Source of the DNA: JABDJZ01 sp047619685
Lineage (GTDB): Bacteria; Bacteroidota; Rhodothermia; Rhodothermales; UBA10348
DNA: 64,000 nucleotides
NCBI GenBank assembly: GCA_047619685.1
Contig: JBLHLC010000018.1
Span: 1 to 64,000, forward strand
Direction of reading: 5' to 3'
The position numbers were made by a program, and so were the translations under genes. Positions 36,305-46,024 of this stretch are shown here, one piece after another; within the stretch, counting starts at the first letter, position 1, and every line of letters begins with the position of its first letter. The notes beneath the pieces were generated by a model. The model ran no database searches and was not told the DNA's origin. It saw only the letters and a program-made list of their open reading frames with translations.

Positions 36305-37825
36305 ATGCACACAACTATGTTTCATACCTCGTATTCGTCGCTCCGCAATTCCGCCGTCGCCGCGCTGGTACTTCTGCTACCAGCGTGCACCAGTACCCCC
36401 GCTGAACAACCGCCCGCACCCACTGACGCCCGGGTTGATGCGGTCTTCGCTCAGTACACCGCTGAAGGCTCGCCTGGTGCCACGGCCATGGTCATCAAGG
36501 ATGGAGAGGTCGTCCACTCAGCAGGGTATGGCCTGGCTGATCTTGTGCCTGCTACACCCCTGACCCCCGACATGCCGCTCAGACTCGGCTCGGTAAGCAA
36601 GCAGTTCTTCGCCATGGCCATCATGATTCTGGCCGAACGAGACAGCCTGGATTACGATGACCCGGCGGTCAAGTGGATTCCGGAAATGAGCCGCTTTCCG
36701 GGGATCACCTTGCGGCACATGCTCAATCACACGTCGGGACTTCCGGATTACTACGACGAGGTGGCCAAACGGAACCCCCAGCTTGACGATGACCCGCTGA
36801 TCACCAACTCCGAGGCCGTCACCGTTTTCGAGTCATGGGGTGAGCTGGATTTCCAGCCTGGCGATAAATACCAATACAGCAACCCGGCCTACGAGATGCT
36901 TGCGCTCATAGTCGAGCGGATTTCCAGGCAGAGCTCCAGGCAGTTCATCGGGGAGAACATCTTCACCCCCCTCGGAATGACAACCGCTGATATCCGCGAC
37001 CGACGCGATTTCAAGATCCCGAACAGCGCGGTTGGCTACCGCATGGACGAGGACAGCACGGCCTGGGTTGAAGACGACGACAATGAATTGAATGGACTCG
37101 TCGGGGCGGGGGGAGTCTATGCTTCTGTGGTGGACATGTATCGCTGGGATCAGTCCCTCTACTCCGGTGGCGTGGTGTCCTGGGAAACACTCTCAGAAGC
37201 ATTTGAGCCGGCCACACTCAACGACGGCTCAGTAAGCGAGTACGGGTTTGGCTGGGGTACCGGGGAGCGAAACGGTCATAAAGACATTTCCCACGGCGGT
37301 TCTTGGGTCGGCTTCCGCACCAGCATTGACCGTTACGTCGATCAGAGGATGTCCATCATCGTTCTGACCAACTCCTCCGGGCGCGTAGGCCAACTCCGGG
37401 ATCAGGTCGCGGAGCTGTTCCTGGTCCAGGCGGAATGCGATGCCGAGTGCATGACAGAGCGGGTGGTTCTCTACTTCTCCGCGCTCGATCAAATCAGCAG
37501 ACAAGGCTCGACGATCGAGTACGTCGATGGTCTGCTGGCGCAGATGCACGAGACCGCCCGGTACATCCACCTGACTTATGAGGCAGACTTCACCAGGGAA
37601 ACCTGGCGTGAAGCCTTCGCCCGAAACCTTGCACGAGGAGCCTACACGAATGGCCCCGAGAACGAGGCAAGGATACTCTACTCAATTCCAGGGCTCGATC
37701 ATCTGGCCGTGGAGTATGCCCACGGAACGGTGGGAGATGATGGCGTCTGGTCAGAGGGAGAGCGAAAACTCGTCCTCTTTCAGTTCAAGGATGGCAAGAT
37801 CTCGCGGATCGAAGAGCTGTGGTGA
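36305..37825 (+). CDS. Serine hydrolase of the beta-lactamase/PBP-C family, lipoprotein
   Basis: A penicillin-binding-protein-like hydrolase of about 506 residues with a lipoprotein signal (LVLLLPAC, Cys about 28). The catalytic Ser96 and Lys99 are in LGSVSKQFF, the YxN motif is YSNPAYE and the HGG motif is DISHGGSWVG. The last 130 residues form an extra domain of unknown role. ATG at 36305 was chosen; a TTG at 36296 overlaps the sulfatase stop and ATG 36317 is also possible. Likely cell-wall or ester hydrolysis in the periplasm. It is the third gene of a compact run with the phosphatase and sulfatase. Confidence 0.88.
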   Translation: MHTTMFHTSYSSLRNSAVAALVLLLPACTSTPAEQPPAPTDARVDAVFAQYTAEGSPGATAMVIKDGEVVHSAGYGLADLVPATPLTPDMPLRLGSVSKQFFAMAIMILAERDSLDYDDPAVKWIPEMSRFPGITLRHMLNHTSGLPDYYDEVAKRNPQLDDDPLITNSEAVTVFESWGELDFQPGDKYQYSNPAYEMLALIVERISRQSSRQFIGENIFTPLGMTTADIRDRRDFKIPNSAVGYRMDEDSTAWVEDDDNELNGLVGAGGVYASVVDMYRWDQSLYSGGVVSWETLSEAFEPATLNDGSVSEYGFGWGTGERNGHKDISHGGSWVGFRTSIDRYVDQRMSIIVLTNSSGRVGQLRDQVAELFLVQAECDAECMTERVVLYFSALDQISRQGSTIEYVDGLLAQMHETARYIHLTYEADFTRETWREAFARNLARGAYTNGPENEARILYSIPGLDHLAVEYAHGTVGDDGVWSEGERKLVLFQFKDGKISRIEELW

Positions 37826-37859
37826 TGGAGGTCCCGCCCCCGGCTAACTGGGTACGCCT

Positions 37860-38852
37860 CTAATTCAGCGCACCACGACAGAAGCCGACACACTTCGCCA
37901 CTTCCATCAGCACGTTGGACGTCTCCGGCACGGGGTACTCGAGCTCGATCATCGCCGTGATGGGATAGCCTTCAGTCTGGATGAGCCGAAGTACTTCGGC
38001 GATGGGCGTATCGCCTTCACCCCACGACACGTTGTCGCCGCCATTGGCCGGTGAACGTCGGTCCTTGATGTGGAGGTGCGTGATGCGGTCGTGGTATTTC
38101 CGGATGACCGGAACCGGTGAGTCGCCCGTTCCTGCAACGTAGTGGCCGATGTCGAGGTTGAGCGCGTTATAGGGCGAATGGGACAGGATGCGATCGAGGC
38201 TCCAGCCCGGGTCGGCCACCTGCGTGTGGTTGTGCATCCCGTTGTAGAGCGCATGTCTTGTGGCAAACGGTCCCATGCGCTCTGCCGACTCATCACCGCC
38301 CTCGAACGAGATGCCGCGTGCGCCCATGGCCCGCGCGGCGTTGTAGGCATAGTCGATCTCGGCATCAGACCAGCCCGGAGCTCCGAGCTTGAGGATGTCT
38401 ACCGCCACGCCCGCGTCAGCGTACATCCGTCCCAACTCTGCGAACTTGGCGGTCCCTGCAGAGAGTCTCCAGGAAAGGACTTCTTTACTGTGGGCATCGC
38501 GAGCCTGTTGGAATTCAGCCCGCTCGGCCTCACTGGCCTCGCGTGCAGGCCGCTCGGGGCCCTCCGGAATCCCGGCGTACGCCTCTGCCGGCCCTCCCAT
38601 CAGTTCCACCGTACTCAGTCCGCCCTGCACGAGGTAGCCCAGGATCTCTTCCGCCGAGCTTGGGAGCGCGCGATACGAATAGGAGATGGCGCCAATCTTC
38701 ACGTCGGCGAAGCGCTTGATATAAGGCGCACCCTTCAGGCCCTGGGCCGGGAGGATGGCCGAACCCGCTGCTGCCACGGCGGCGGTTTGAAGAAATGTCC
38801 TGCGATTTACAGCTCTCGCCTTCGACTGCTGATTCGCGTTTTGATCGTTCAT
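37860..38852 (-). CDS. Tat-exported sugar phosphate isomerase/epimerase-like protein
   Basis: A 330-residue TIM-barrel protein of the AP endonuclease 2/xylose isomerase-like superfamily. Its N-terminus, after a short charged leader, is a Tat signal (NRRTFLQTAAVAAAG). Metal-binding landmarks are AISYSYRALP, STVELMGG, ALNLDIGHYV, ITHLHIKDR and AMIELEYPV, the pattern of myo-inosose-like isomerases exported by many Bacteroidota. The start is ATG 38852; the upstream in-frame codons would place the RR motif too deep. It is read toward the serine hydrolase and is not part of that operon. Confidence 0.87.
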   Translation of the reverse strand: MNDQNANQQSKARAVNRRTFLQTAAVAAAGSAILPAQGLKGAPYIKRFADVKIGAISYSYRALPSSAEEILGYLVQGGLSTVELMGGPAEAYAGIPEGPERPAREASEAERAEFQQARDAHSKEVLSWRLSAGTAKFAELGRMYADAGVAVDILKLGAPGWSDAEIDYAYNAARAMGARGISFEGGDESAERMGPFATRHALYNGMHNHTQVADPGWSLDRILSHSPYNALNLDIGHYVAGTGDSPVPVIRKYHDRITHLHIKDRRSPANGGDNVSWGEGDTPIAEVLRLIQTEGYPITAMIELEYPVPETSNVLMEVAKCVGFCRGALN

Positions 38853-38965
38853 GGTCCTTGCTGGGCTGCCCGCGATAGGTGTGCGCTGAATGTACTGCTC
38901 CTTGGGCACGCTTGGAATCTGGCTTGGTGACCAGGCGTTGTAGAGGGAATCGACTCGTGAAAAAC

Positions 38966-39442
38966 ATGCAGCCAGAATTCCGCCTTGCTGTCCCGGACGA
39001 CTCCCGCGACTGCCTGATCATACGAGGTCAGACCCGTGAGAACGCCGCTTCGGCCGAGCATCTGGCAGCCATTGGAGTAACCGAGGAGTCCTGGGCCGAG
39101 GGGGTCGGGAATGGCTCCCTCGTGGGCTACGTCTGCACGGAATCTGATTCTATCGTAGGCTACTGTTTCGGCCGCACGGCCTCCGGAGAAGTTATCGTTC
39201 TCGCTCTCCTGCCTACACATGAAGGGGACGGCATCGGTCGGCACCTGATGGATCTTGTCGTCAAGCATTTTTTCGATGCAGGGCACCGCCGCCTAGTCCT
39301 CGGATGCAACCCGAACCCGGCCGTGCGATCCTACGGTTTCTACCGCCACCTGGGCTGGACGTCCACAGGCAATTTCGATCGGGCGGGCGACGAAATCCTG
39401 GAGCTATTGCCTTCAGCGGCGAATGACCTTCGCCCGAACTGA
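38966..39442 (+). CDS. GNAT family N-acetyltransferase
   Basis: A 158-residue acetyltransferase. The acetyl-CoA loop is LALLPTHEGDGIGRHLMDLVV (motif A, R/Q-x-x-G-x-G/A in the form EGDGIGRHL), followed by LVLGCNPNPAVRSYGFYRHLGW, which is motif B with the catalytic-region Tyr. The substrate is unknown. ATG 38966 gives a usual-length N-terminus; GTG 38957 is an alternative. Divergent from the sugar isomerase gene. Confidence 0.86.
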   Translation: MQPEFRLAVPDDSRDCLIIRGQTRENAASAEHLAAIGVTEESWAEGVGNGSLVGYVCTESDSIVGYCFGRTASGEVIVLALLPTHEGDGIGRHLMDLVVKHFFDAGHRRLVLGCNPNPAVRSYGFYRHLGWTSTGNFDRAGDEILELLPSAANDLRPN

Positions 39443-39461
39443 CAGCCAGGTCGGTGAACGG

Positions 39462-40337
39462 TCAACAGTCGGCAGGTGCCTCCGCCTCAGGGAGAGACAA
39501 GCGATGGATCCCGGTCCCGTCTGCTTCCAGCATGTAGATAGCGTAGGCGCCATCCATCTCCGCGTGAAAGGCCAGCCTTCCGTCCGGTGCCCAAGTCAGC
39601 CCACCTTCCCTGACTTCCGGCGTGGTCGTTACACGTCGCTCACGGCCGTCCGCGACCCTAACCCATATATCCGAATCGCGACTGAATGCCACCGCTCCGG
39701 CGGGTCCAGCGACCGGTTGCCTCCCTTCACCTGCCGAGAGTCGGAGGGTCTCGCCAGTCTCCGCGTCGATTTTTACGATGGAGGAAGACCCGTCGGTCGA
39801 TGAATCAGCCAGGATGAATCGTCCGTCCGAGGACCACTTGGCGTGGAATTCCCGTGCCTCGGTCGTCGTCAACTGACGCACGTTTGAGCCGTCGGCGTCG
39901 GCTACGAATACTTCGGTCCCATCGGCAATAGATCGGATAAACGTGATACGGGGCCCGTTCGGCGACCAACTTGGATGCATTTCCCGTTCCGGAGACTCCA
40001 TCAATCGCAGCGCTGCAGATCCGTCCGCATTGATAGTCCAGACATCCCAGGAACCGCCCATTCCAGCCTCTGCCCGGGTAAAAAGAATGCGGGTACCATC
40101 CGGCGACCACGAAGGATTGCCATCGTAGGAGGGAGCCGAGGTAATGGCAGTTTCACGGCCCGTCTTGGCGTCCATAACAATCAGGTTGGCGTAATCGCCG
40201 ACACGGCGATAGTACGCCAGTTGAGTCCCGTCCGGAGACCAGCGCGGGTGGATGTTGTATACCGTTTGCGCTGAAACCGAGTCGAGCGTGCCGGTTGCAA
40301 GGATGATTGTAGCGAGAACGCAGAGAAGAGAGCGCAT
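39462..40337 (-). CDS. Exported TolB-like PD40 beta-propeller protein
   Basis: A signal peptide (to SVSAQ, about residue 24) is followed by about six PD40/TolB repeats, each with the signature PRWSPDGTQLAYYR, PSWSPDGTRILFTR, PSWSPNGPRITFIR, AKWSSDGRFILADS and LTWAPDGRLAFHAE. It would be a small secreted or periplasmic propeller that binds protein partners or ligands. There is no enzymatic domain. It converges on the acetyltransferase gene and is otherwise alone. Confidence 0.85.
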   Translation of the reverse strand: MRSLLCVLATIILATGTLDSVSAQTVYNIHPRWSPDGTQLAYYRRVGDYANLIVMDAKTGRETAITSAPSYDGNPSWSPDGTRILFTRAEAGMGGSWDVWTINADGSAALRLMESPEREMHPSWSPNGPRITFIRSIADGTEVFVADADGSNVRQLTTTEAREFHAKWSSDGRFILADSSTDGSSSIVKIDAETGETLRLSAGEGRQPVAGPAGAVAFSRDSDIWVRVADGRERRVTTTPEVREGGLTWAPDGRLAFHAEMDGAYAIYMLEADGTGIHRLSLPEAEAPADC

Positions 40338-40529
40338 GGGGTCCGTGTTTGTTGCTACCGAAACCTAGCGCGAGGCTGGGGAGGCGAACCGGACATTCCT
40401 CGGGGAGAGAGCGGTCAATCGCGCGTCGGCTACGCGGACGGGCGGCCACTTTCACGTGGTATGAACGCATACTCGGGGTCGAGCTACATTAGGACAGATT
40501 CCGACGGTCGACCCAAAACAGCTTCGAAG

Positions 40530-40724
40530 ATGAACACCTCAGGCGTGAACAAGGAAGATTCTGGATATGTCGGCGTCGGGATTGCCCTCGGTGCGGCGTT
40601 CGGGGTCGCGTTCGGAAACATCGCTGTAGGAGTAGCGATCGGACTCGCTATTGGAGCGGGAATGGCGGCGAAGAAGCGGAAAGAGGATGCGCGCCGCGAG
40701 CAGGCGGAATCGGAACCAGAATAA
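40530..40724 (+). CDS. Small glycine-zipper membrane protein, 64 aa
   Basis: A 64-residue protein: a polar start, then one long or two short hydrophobic segments with glycine every third or fourth position (GIALGAAFGVAFG, GVAIGLAIGAGMA), then a charged tail AAKKRKEDARREQ. The glycine pattern suggests packing of membrane helices. I do not recognise a named family beyond small glycine-zipper proteins. It precedes the four-helix membrane protein by 21 bases and the pair is probably cotranscribed. Confidence 0.6.
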   Translation: MNTSGVNKEDSGYVGVGIALGAAFGVAFGNIAVGVAIGLAIGAGMAAKKRKEDARREQAESEPE

Positions 40725-40745
40725 CACGTTTGCCGAGGTACACCC

Positions 40746-41201
40746 ATGACCCAAGACAACGCAACCGAACTACCGGACGAATCATCCCCACCAACGTGGT
40801 TCTGGGGCGTTTCCATCATCGCACTCTTGTGGTTTGTGATGGACGTCGCTGCCTTTCTCATGCGCGTGCTCATGACGGAGGACGCCCTCGCTGTGATGCC
40901 GGAAGGTCAACAGCAGCTGTATCGGAGTATGCCGACTTGGGTGAACGTCGTCTTTGCCGGCGAGGTATTTGGTGGGGCGCTCGGATGCGTGGGCTTGCTG
41001 CTCCGGAAGAAATGGGCGTTGCCCTTCCTCATTATCTCAATTCTCGGCGTGCTCAGTCAGACGTTTTATGTCTGGTTCCTGTCCGAGGCCATCAGCATCA
41101 TGGGCACTCCGGCGATCGTAATGCCGCTGGTGGCCATCCTAATAGGGAGCGGACTGATCGCGCTGGCCAAGTCATCGATTCTCAAGGGCTGGCTGCGATA
41201 G
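40746..41201 (+). CDS. Four-helix membrane protein, 151 aa
   Basis: Four predicted transmembrane helices (starting at about residues 17, 65, 90 and 118) with a DoxX-like or sugar-permease-like arrangement: FWGVSIIALLWFVMDV, WVNVVFAGEVFGGALG, ALPFLIISILGVLSQTFY and IVMPLVAILIGSGLIALA. The short acidic loop VMPEGQQQLY between helices 1 and 2 resembles that of hypothetical proteins annotated only as membrane proteins. Function unknown. The stop overlaps a damaged antisense membrane gene. Confidence 0.7.
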   Translation: MTQDNATELPDESSPPTWFWGVSIIALLWFVMDVAAFLMRVLMTEDALAVMPEGQQQLYRSMPTWVNVVFAGEVFGGALGCVGLLLRKKWALPFLIISILGVLSQTFYVWFLSEAISIMGTPAIVMPLVAILIGSGLIALAKSSILKGWLR

Positions 41202-41347
41202 AATCGTCCAGACTCGCGCGCACGGTCAACACCAGACCGGTCAACAGAACCAACGCCCCAAACACCACAAAAGGCACCGTTGTCTCGGTATGTAATGGCA
41301 AGAATAGCAGCCAGAAAGGCCGCAGTCTTGGCGATTGGCTGTTTCAT
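41182..41347 (-). pseudogene. Frameshifted small two-helix membrane protein
   Basis: From ATG 41345-41347 the frame starts KQPIAKTAAFLAAILAI; a second frame then gives TETTVPFVVFGALVLLTGL and LTVRASLDDS to a stop at 41182. Joined by a one-base shift near 41290 the two make a plausible 55-residue two-helix protein. Weak evidence, since both halves are short; it may also be a chance hydrophobic stretch. Confidence 0.25.
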
Positions 41348-41363
41348 TGGACGTCCGGAAGGA

Positions 41364-43139
41364 CTAGTCCCCGGAAATCAGCGTCACGCCCCATGCCTCG
41401 GGGTCGTTCGGCGGATCAGCGTTCCAATCCTCATAGGAATGTGAGCCGTCGGAGTCGTAGCGCAGGTAGTATTCCCCTGCCGGTAGAACGATGGTCCCGT
41501 CGAAGACTCTGTTCTTTTCCGCGCCTCCCGCGTGATCGGTTGCTCGGTAGGTTTGCTCCCATACGGTTCGTCCCGTATTCCGGTCCTCAATCCAAGCCCC
41601 GTCGTTCATCTCCCCGGACGTTCCTTCGCCGAGAGCAATAACTCTGACCTTGGACTCACGCTGTAACTTGAAGCTGACCCGCTCCTCCTCGTTGTCCCCA
41701 ATCTGAACAAGCTCCGCAATGACTCCTCGCCGGGCACCACTTTCCATGGGTCCAACCTTGTCCAGGTCATTGGCGCTTGATGCGTACAAACTGACGCCCC
41801 AGTAGGCGGCTTCCGCCGGTGCGCTCGCGTTCCAGTTTTCGGAAGAATGGGAACCGTCGCTCCGGTAGTAAGCCAGATAGCTGCCTGCGTCCAAGCGGAC
41901 GCGGTCGTCGGATAGGCGATTCTTGTCAGCACCGCCAGCGTGTTCGGTGTCTTTATAGTCCATCGACCAAACCCGGCGACGCGTGTTCGCGTCAACGATC
42001 CAGGCGTAGTCAGCCATGTCGCTACGCGTGCCTTCGCCGATGGCGAAGATGCGGACGTCCATGGGACTGCTGAGCGAGAAGCCCTCGGATACAAGCTCGT
42101 CATCACCGACGTCGGTCAAGGAGACGAATGTCAAATCTGATGGGACCGGCTCATACTCGAAGCCTCGCACACTAGCGCGTGCAGATTGGTCTCGGACCCA
42201 GATGGTCAGTCCCCAGAAGCCCGGGTCGAACGGCGGCATGGTGTTCCATTCCTCCGGATCGTGCGAGCCATCGGCCGCGAAGTATGCCACGTACCTCCCA
42301 GCCGGGAGACGCAGCTCTTCCTGCACAACACGATTCTTGCTGCCACCACCCGCAGGGTCTGAGCGGTAGTAGTCCATCTCCCAGACCCGGTCTCCACTTT
42401 CGGCATCCAAAATCCAACCGTAGTCATACTGACCGTCGCGGTTCAACTCCCCGATGGCCAGCAGGTCCAGATCCGTCGTCTCCGTCAGTTCAAAGCCGAA
42501 GCGCTCGGAGCCTGATCTGTAGGGGTGAAGCGCCACAACAGCAGCTTCGTCAAGCGCGCGAGCAGCGGCTCGGACGTCGCCGCGTGTCGCTCGGTCTCCG
42601 TCTCCCCTGACGGCTATACGATAGTCTCGATGTGCATCGTCATCCCATCTCTCACCCCGATCACGGTCGGAGTCGTTAAAAACCCTGCTGATGAGGCCCG
42701 ACACACCGTTCTTCACGGTGTAGGAAAGGGAATTGAACGGATACGTGGCGTAGTGGACTTCATAGAGGCCGGCCCCAAGCGTAACGGATCCCTCAAAGCG
42801 CCTGAGATCGTTGCCTGATCCATCTGAATCTGCCGATTCAAGATCCCAGACCAGTTCGCGCGTGTCCGCATTGAGAATCCAGGCATTGGCTCGCCACATG
42901 TCCCGGTCTTTGTTGTCTTCAGAAGTCCAGCCTTGCCGGTCCTGCGGTCCGGCACCAACGGCGTCAATCTGAACGGTCTGGCGAGATGCCAAAAGAAATC
43001 CGTCAACCGCATGCTCACGCGAATCCAGGTTGTCGATTTCGGCGAGGACTCTGGACTGAGCCGCTGCGTTTCCGGTGCCCCAGATAGGCGAGGTCAGGAT
43101 CAGGAAAACGAATGGAAAGAACGCGTATCTCTTAAGCAC
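41364..43139 (-). CDS. Exported protein with four ~120-residue repeats
   Basis: A 591-residue protein with a signal peptide (to NAAAQ, about residue 28) and four imperfect repeats. Each has a strand AWI-x-D-A-x-[ST]-x-R-x-V-W (AWILNADTRELVW, GWILDAESGDRVW, AWIVDANTRRRVW, AWIEDRNTGRTVW), then AGG-x-KNR, then LPAG-x-Y-x-x-Y and a DGSH motif with WN or WGV/WGL near the end. The repeats look like secreted beta-sandwich binding modules. I know no enzyme family for it. The last three repeats are most alike; the first is the most divergent. It is alone, flanked by decayed genes on one side. Confidence 0.75.
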   Translation of the reverse strand: MLKRYAFFPFVFLILTSPIWGTGNAAAQSRVLAEIDNLDSREHAVDGFLLASRQTVQIDAVGAGPQDRQGWTSEDNKDRDMWRANAWILNADTRELVWDLESADSDGSGNDLRRFEGSVTLGAGLYEVHYATYPFNSLSYTVKNGVSGLISRVFNDSDRDRGERWDDDAHRDYRIAVRGDGDRATRGDVRAAARALDEAAVVALHPYRSGSERFGFELTETTDLDLLAIGELNRDGQYDYGWILDAESGDRVWEMDYYRSDPAGGGSKNRVVQEELRLPAGRYVAYFAADGSHDPEEWNTMPPFDPGFWGLTIWVRDQSARASVRGFEYEPVPSDLTFVSLTDVGDDELVSEGFSLSSPMDVRIFAIGEGTRSDMADYAWIVDANTRRRVWSMDYKDTEHAGGADKNRLSDDRVRLDAGSYLAYYRSDGSHSSENWNASAPAEAAYWGVSLYASSANDLDKVGPMESGARRGVIAELVQIGDNEEERVSFKLQRESKVRVIALGEGTSGEMNDGAWIEDRNTGRTVWEQTYRATDHAGGAEKNRVFDGTIVLPAGEYYLRYDSDGSHSYEDWNADPPNDPEAWGVTLISGD

Positions 43140-43246
43140 TTGGGACTCCGACTTTGTGACGTGGGTACCGCTCCCTACGGTCGGACAAGCGCAGATGTTA
43201 CTCGGGCGGGATTAGGCACTCGAACGACCCCGGACTTCGGAGGCGT

Positions 43247-45659
43247 TCAGGCGTTCGCGAGCAAGACGGCGATGCCTGGGACTAAGGCACCAAGCACCTT
43301 GCGGACACTGATCTCCCTTCGGCGCTGCGGCGTGACCGCCGCCGTCAGGCCCACAAGTCCCAAGCAGGCGATAAATATCGCGAGCCCGGCAAAAATTCTC
43401 AGGATCCCGCCAAAGTGGGTTTCGGCCCGGTACTGAGCCTCAATCGTCTCGTCCAGGAATCTGTTCAGAAATGGACGATGGGGCGCGGGAGTCGCGAAGA
43501 TGGCCTTCATGTTGGCGACCGCCCCGACCAGATCATCCGTGTTCAATTTGGCCGTGATAAACTTGGACGCCCGGGGTTCTAACCTGATCGAAAGGGGAGA
43601 TGTTTTCTCCTGGAGGGAGACGTAGTTGAAGTCCTTCACGACGCCAATAATGACCCCTTCTTGGCCCCATAGAGAGAATCGTTTGCCGATCACCTCCGCA
43701 TTCGAGGCATATCCCATCTCGCGTACGGAGGCTTGATGGATTACCAGCACGTTGCCCAAGTCCGTTTCGAACTCTCGGCTATACGCCCGACCCGCCGCTA
43801 TCTCCATGTTGAAGTGTTCGATGTAGTCGTAGTCGACCTCGTGAATGTCAGAGCTGAACGAGACCATCTCTCCGCTGGCATTCGCGACCTCTCCGCCCCC
43901 TTGCGGGAAGAACTCGCCCGGAACGGTCCGCGACAAGGCCACGCTGCTGACGGCCGGGTGCCGCAGAAAAGCCTCCCTGACGAAGTCCATGCGCGAATTG
44001 ATGGCCTCGTCGAAGCCTAACTCCATGGTCATCATTCGGTCCTTGTCAAAACCAAGGCGCTGATTCTGCATGTATTCGAGTTGCGAATACACCGTAGTAG
44101 TTCCTGCAATCAGGGCAAATGTGATCGCAAACTGAAATACCACGAGGCCCTTCCGCAGAAGTGTCCCACTGCGAGACGTCGAGAAGGCGCCCTTCAGAAC
44201 GGCCCCCGGCTGAAAACGAGAGAGAATCAGCGCTGGATAGCTTCCCGCCAGCAGACCGACCACGAGAACGATGCCCGCCGCCAGGCCGAGAACGCGCGGC
44301 TGGAAGAGGTCGGCGCGAGCAAATGACTTGGCCGCCACCTCCGCATAGGCAGGCAGAAATAGAGCAGCCAAGGCGAAGGCCCCCAGAATCGTGATGCCGG
44401 CGAAAACCAGGGACTCGGAAAGAAATTGGCCAACCAGGGAATCCCGTTGCGCGCCCATCACCTTGCGGACACCTATATCCTTGGCGCGTTCGGACGCCCG
44501 CGCTGTCGAGAGATTCATGTAGTTGACGCAGGCAATCAACAGAATGAAAAACGCGACTGCTGAGAAGATCATCAGATTCGCCGGGTTGCCCTTTGGACCC
44601 GGCTGGAAATTCCCGGTGGGACTCAAATAGGCCTCCCGTATGTTCTCGAACGCGGACTCAAGGGTCGACTTCCTCTCGGCCTTCTCGGGGGACAGACGGG
44701 CCGCGTAGAACCCTGGCATCTTCGCGGCAAGCTGCTCGATGTCCGCCTCGTCATGGAGTCGGATGTATGTGAAAAAATCCACGTACCCCCAGTCAAATTT
44801 GTAGTCCTGCCAGGCCTGCTCGATTGTCGACATTGACATGAGCATGTCGAAATCCAGATGCGAATTCGCCGGCACATCCTCCATAATGCCGGTGACTACC
44901 ACGGAAAGTTCTGAGTCAACGGTCAGGACCTGACCCATCGGGTCCTCGCCATCGAAATAGCGACGTGCCGCCGTTCGGGTCAGGACAATGGACCCTGGCT
45001 CCACCAGCGCAGTCTGGGGATTTCCCTGCGTCAGCTCAAAGCTGAATACGTTGAAGACATTGTGGTCCACATACATGTAGCGCTCCTCTTGGAAGGATCG
45101 CCCATCTCTCGAAAGAAGCAACTGGTGCCTCCCTGAAAACCGGACCTGCTCAATAACCTCTGGAAACTCTGCGACCAGGGGCTGGGCCAACGCGGGCATT
45201 TCCCCACGCTTGAAAGTCGCTGAGAGGGGTTGTGCCCGGAGAGTCCGTGTAGTTGTCAACCACACGAAAGATGTTGTCCGCATTCTCGTGGAAGCTGTCA
45301 TAGCCGAGCTCATCGGATACGTACAGCGAGATCAGAAGAAATCCCGCGATGCCGACAGAGAGCCCGGCAATGTTGATCGACGAGTAGGCCTTGCGTCTGG
45401 CCAAGCCGCGAAGCGCGACAAGGAAGTAGTTTCGGAGCATGGATGTTTTCCAGTAGATGACGTCCGCGAGAAAACTCGGGACGGACTTCAGGGCCTGAGC
45501 CCAATACCAGCGACGAGCCGCAGGAAGGCCCTCCTGGTCAGAGAGGTGGTAGAAGTGCTCGGCAGAATCACCCAGGGCCGAATAGTGGACTTCGCTATCC
45601 GCTGCCTTCTAGAGGAGCCATTCGGCGAGGGGTGGCGGGCCGTGTTCGGTCTCATCCAT
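43247..45659 (-). pseudogene. ABC transporter permease, FtsX/MacB-type, with three lesions
   Basis: A large permease gene of the group that follows PadR regulators. ATG 45657-45659 overlaps the PadR stop and starts a leader (PPPLAEWLL) with an in-frame TAG at 45609-45611. The leader continues to MLRNYFLVALRGLARRKAYS and the first transmembrane helix. A frameshift near 45225 then separates it from the extracytoplasmic MacB domain (LSATFKRGEMP onward). The two FtsX regions are clear (NYMNLSTARASERAKDIGVRKVMGA and RRREISVRKVLGA). The last helices are missing: the frame ends at VLLANA. A nonsense codon, a frameshift and a 3' truncation argue for a pseudogene. Confidence 0.82.
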
Positions 45660-46024
45660 CACTTCGAACCGAGGTCGATGACCAGTGAATGAATTCCTGC
45701 CCACTGTGCATCATGAACGCTCTTGACATGGATGAGCTGATGCTTGCCCTGGTCGGTGAGTTCGTAGTAGACCTTGCTTCGGCCGCCTCGGCGTGTTTCG
45801 GGCTTCCCGTACCTTGACGAGACCCATTGCTTATTTTCCAGTCGGCGGAGCGGTGCGTACAAGGCGCCCAGCGTCCATTCCTTACCGGTCGCCTTTTGTA
45901 CTTCCTCCCGGATCGAGAGCCCGTACGCTAAGTCGACTACCGCCGCCCTTCTGCTAGTCCTGGTTTTGGCGCCGACCGCTGCGTGCCAAAGCCCGGACTC
46001 CCTATTGGCGAGCCCAAGCTTCAT
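45659..46024 (-). CDS. PadR-type transcriptional regulator, truncated at its 5' end
   Basis: The genuine part begins at YGLSIREEVQKATGKEWTLG (about 45930) with the PadR winged-helix signature GALYAPLRRLENKQWVSS, TRRGGRSKVYYELT and the recognition wing. The preceding 30 codons complement the signal-peptide region of the VOC gene on the other strand, so the first helix of the regulator is missing. It is coupled to the permease by a TGATG overlap. PadR proteins in this context repress the permease gene. A stable but shortened protein is possible; more likely it is inactive. Confidence 0.55.
   Translation of the reverse strand: MKLGLANRESGLWHAAVGAKTRTSRRAAVVDLAYGLSIREEVQKATGKEWTLGALYAPLRRLENKQWVSSRYGKPETRRGGRSKVYYELTDQGKHQLIHVKSVHDAQWAGIHSLVIDLGSK

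Noticed and set aside
35127..36314. Minus-strand frame of 395 codons opposite the sulfatase
   Set aside because: The sulfatase has complete active-site motifs; the antisense frame has none.
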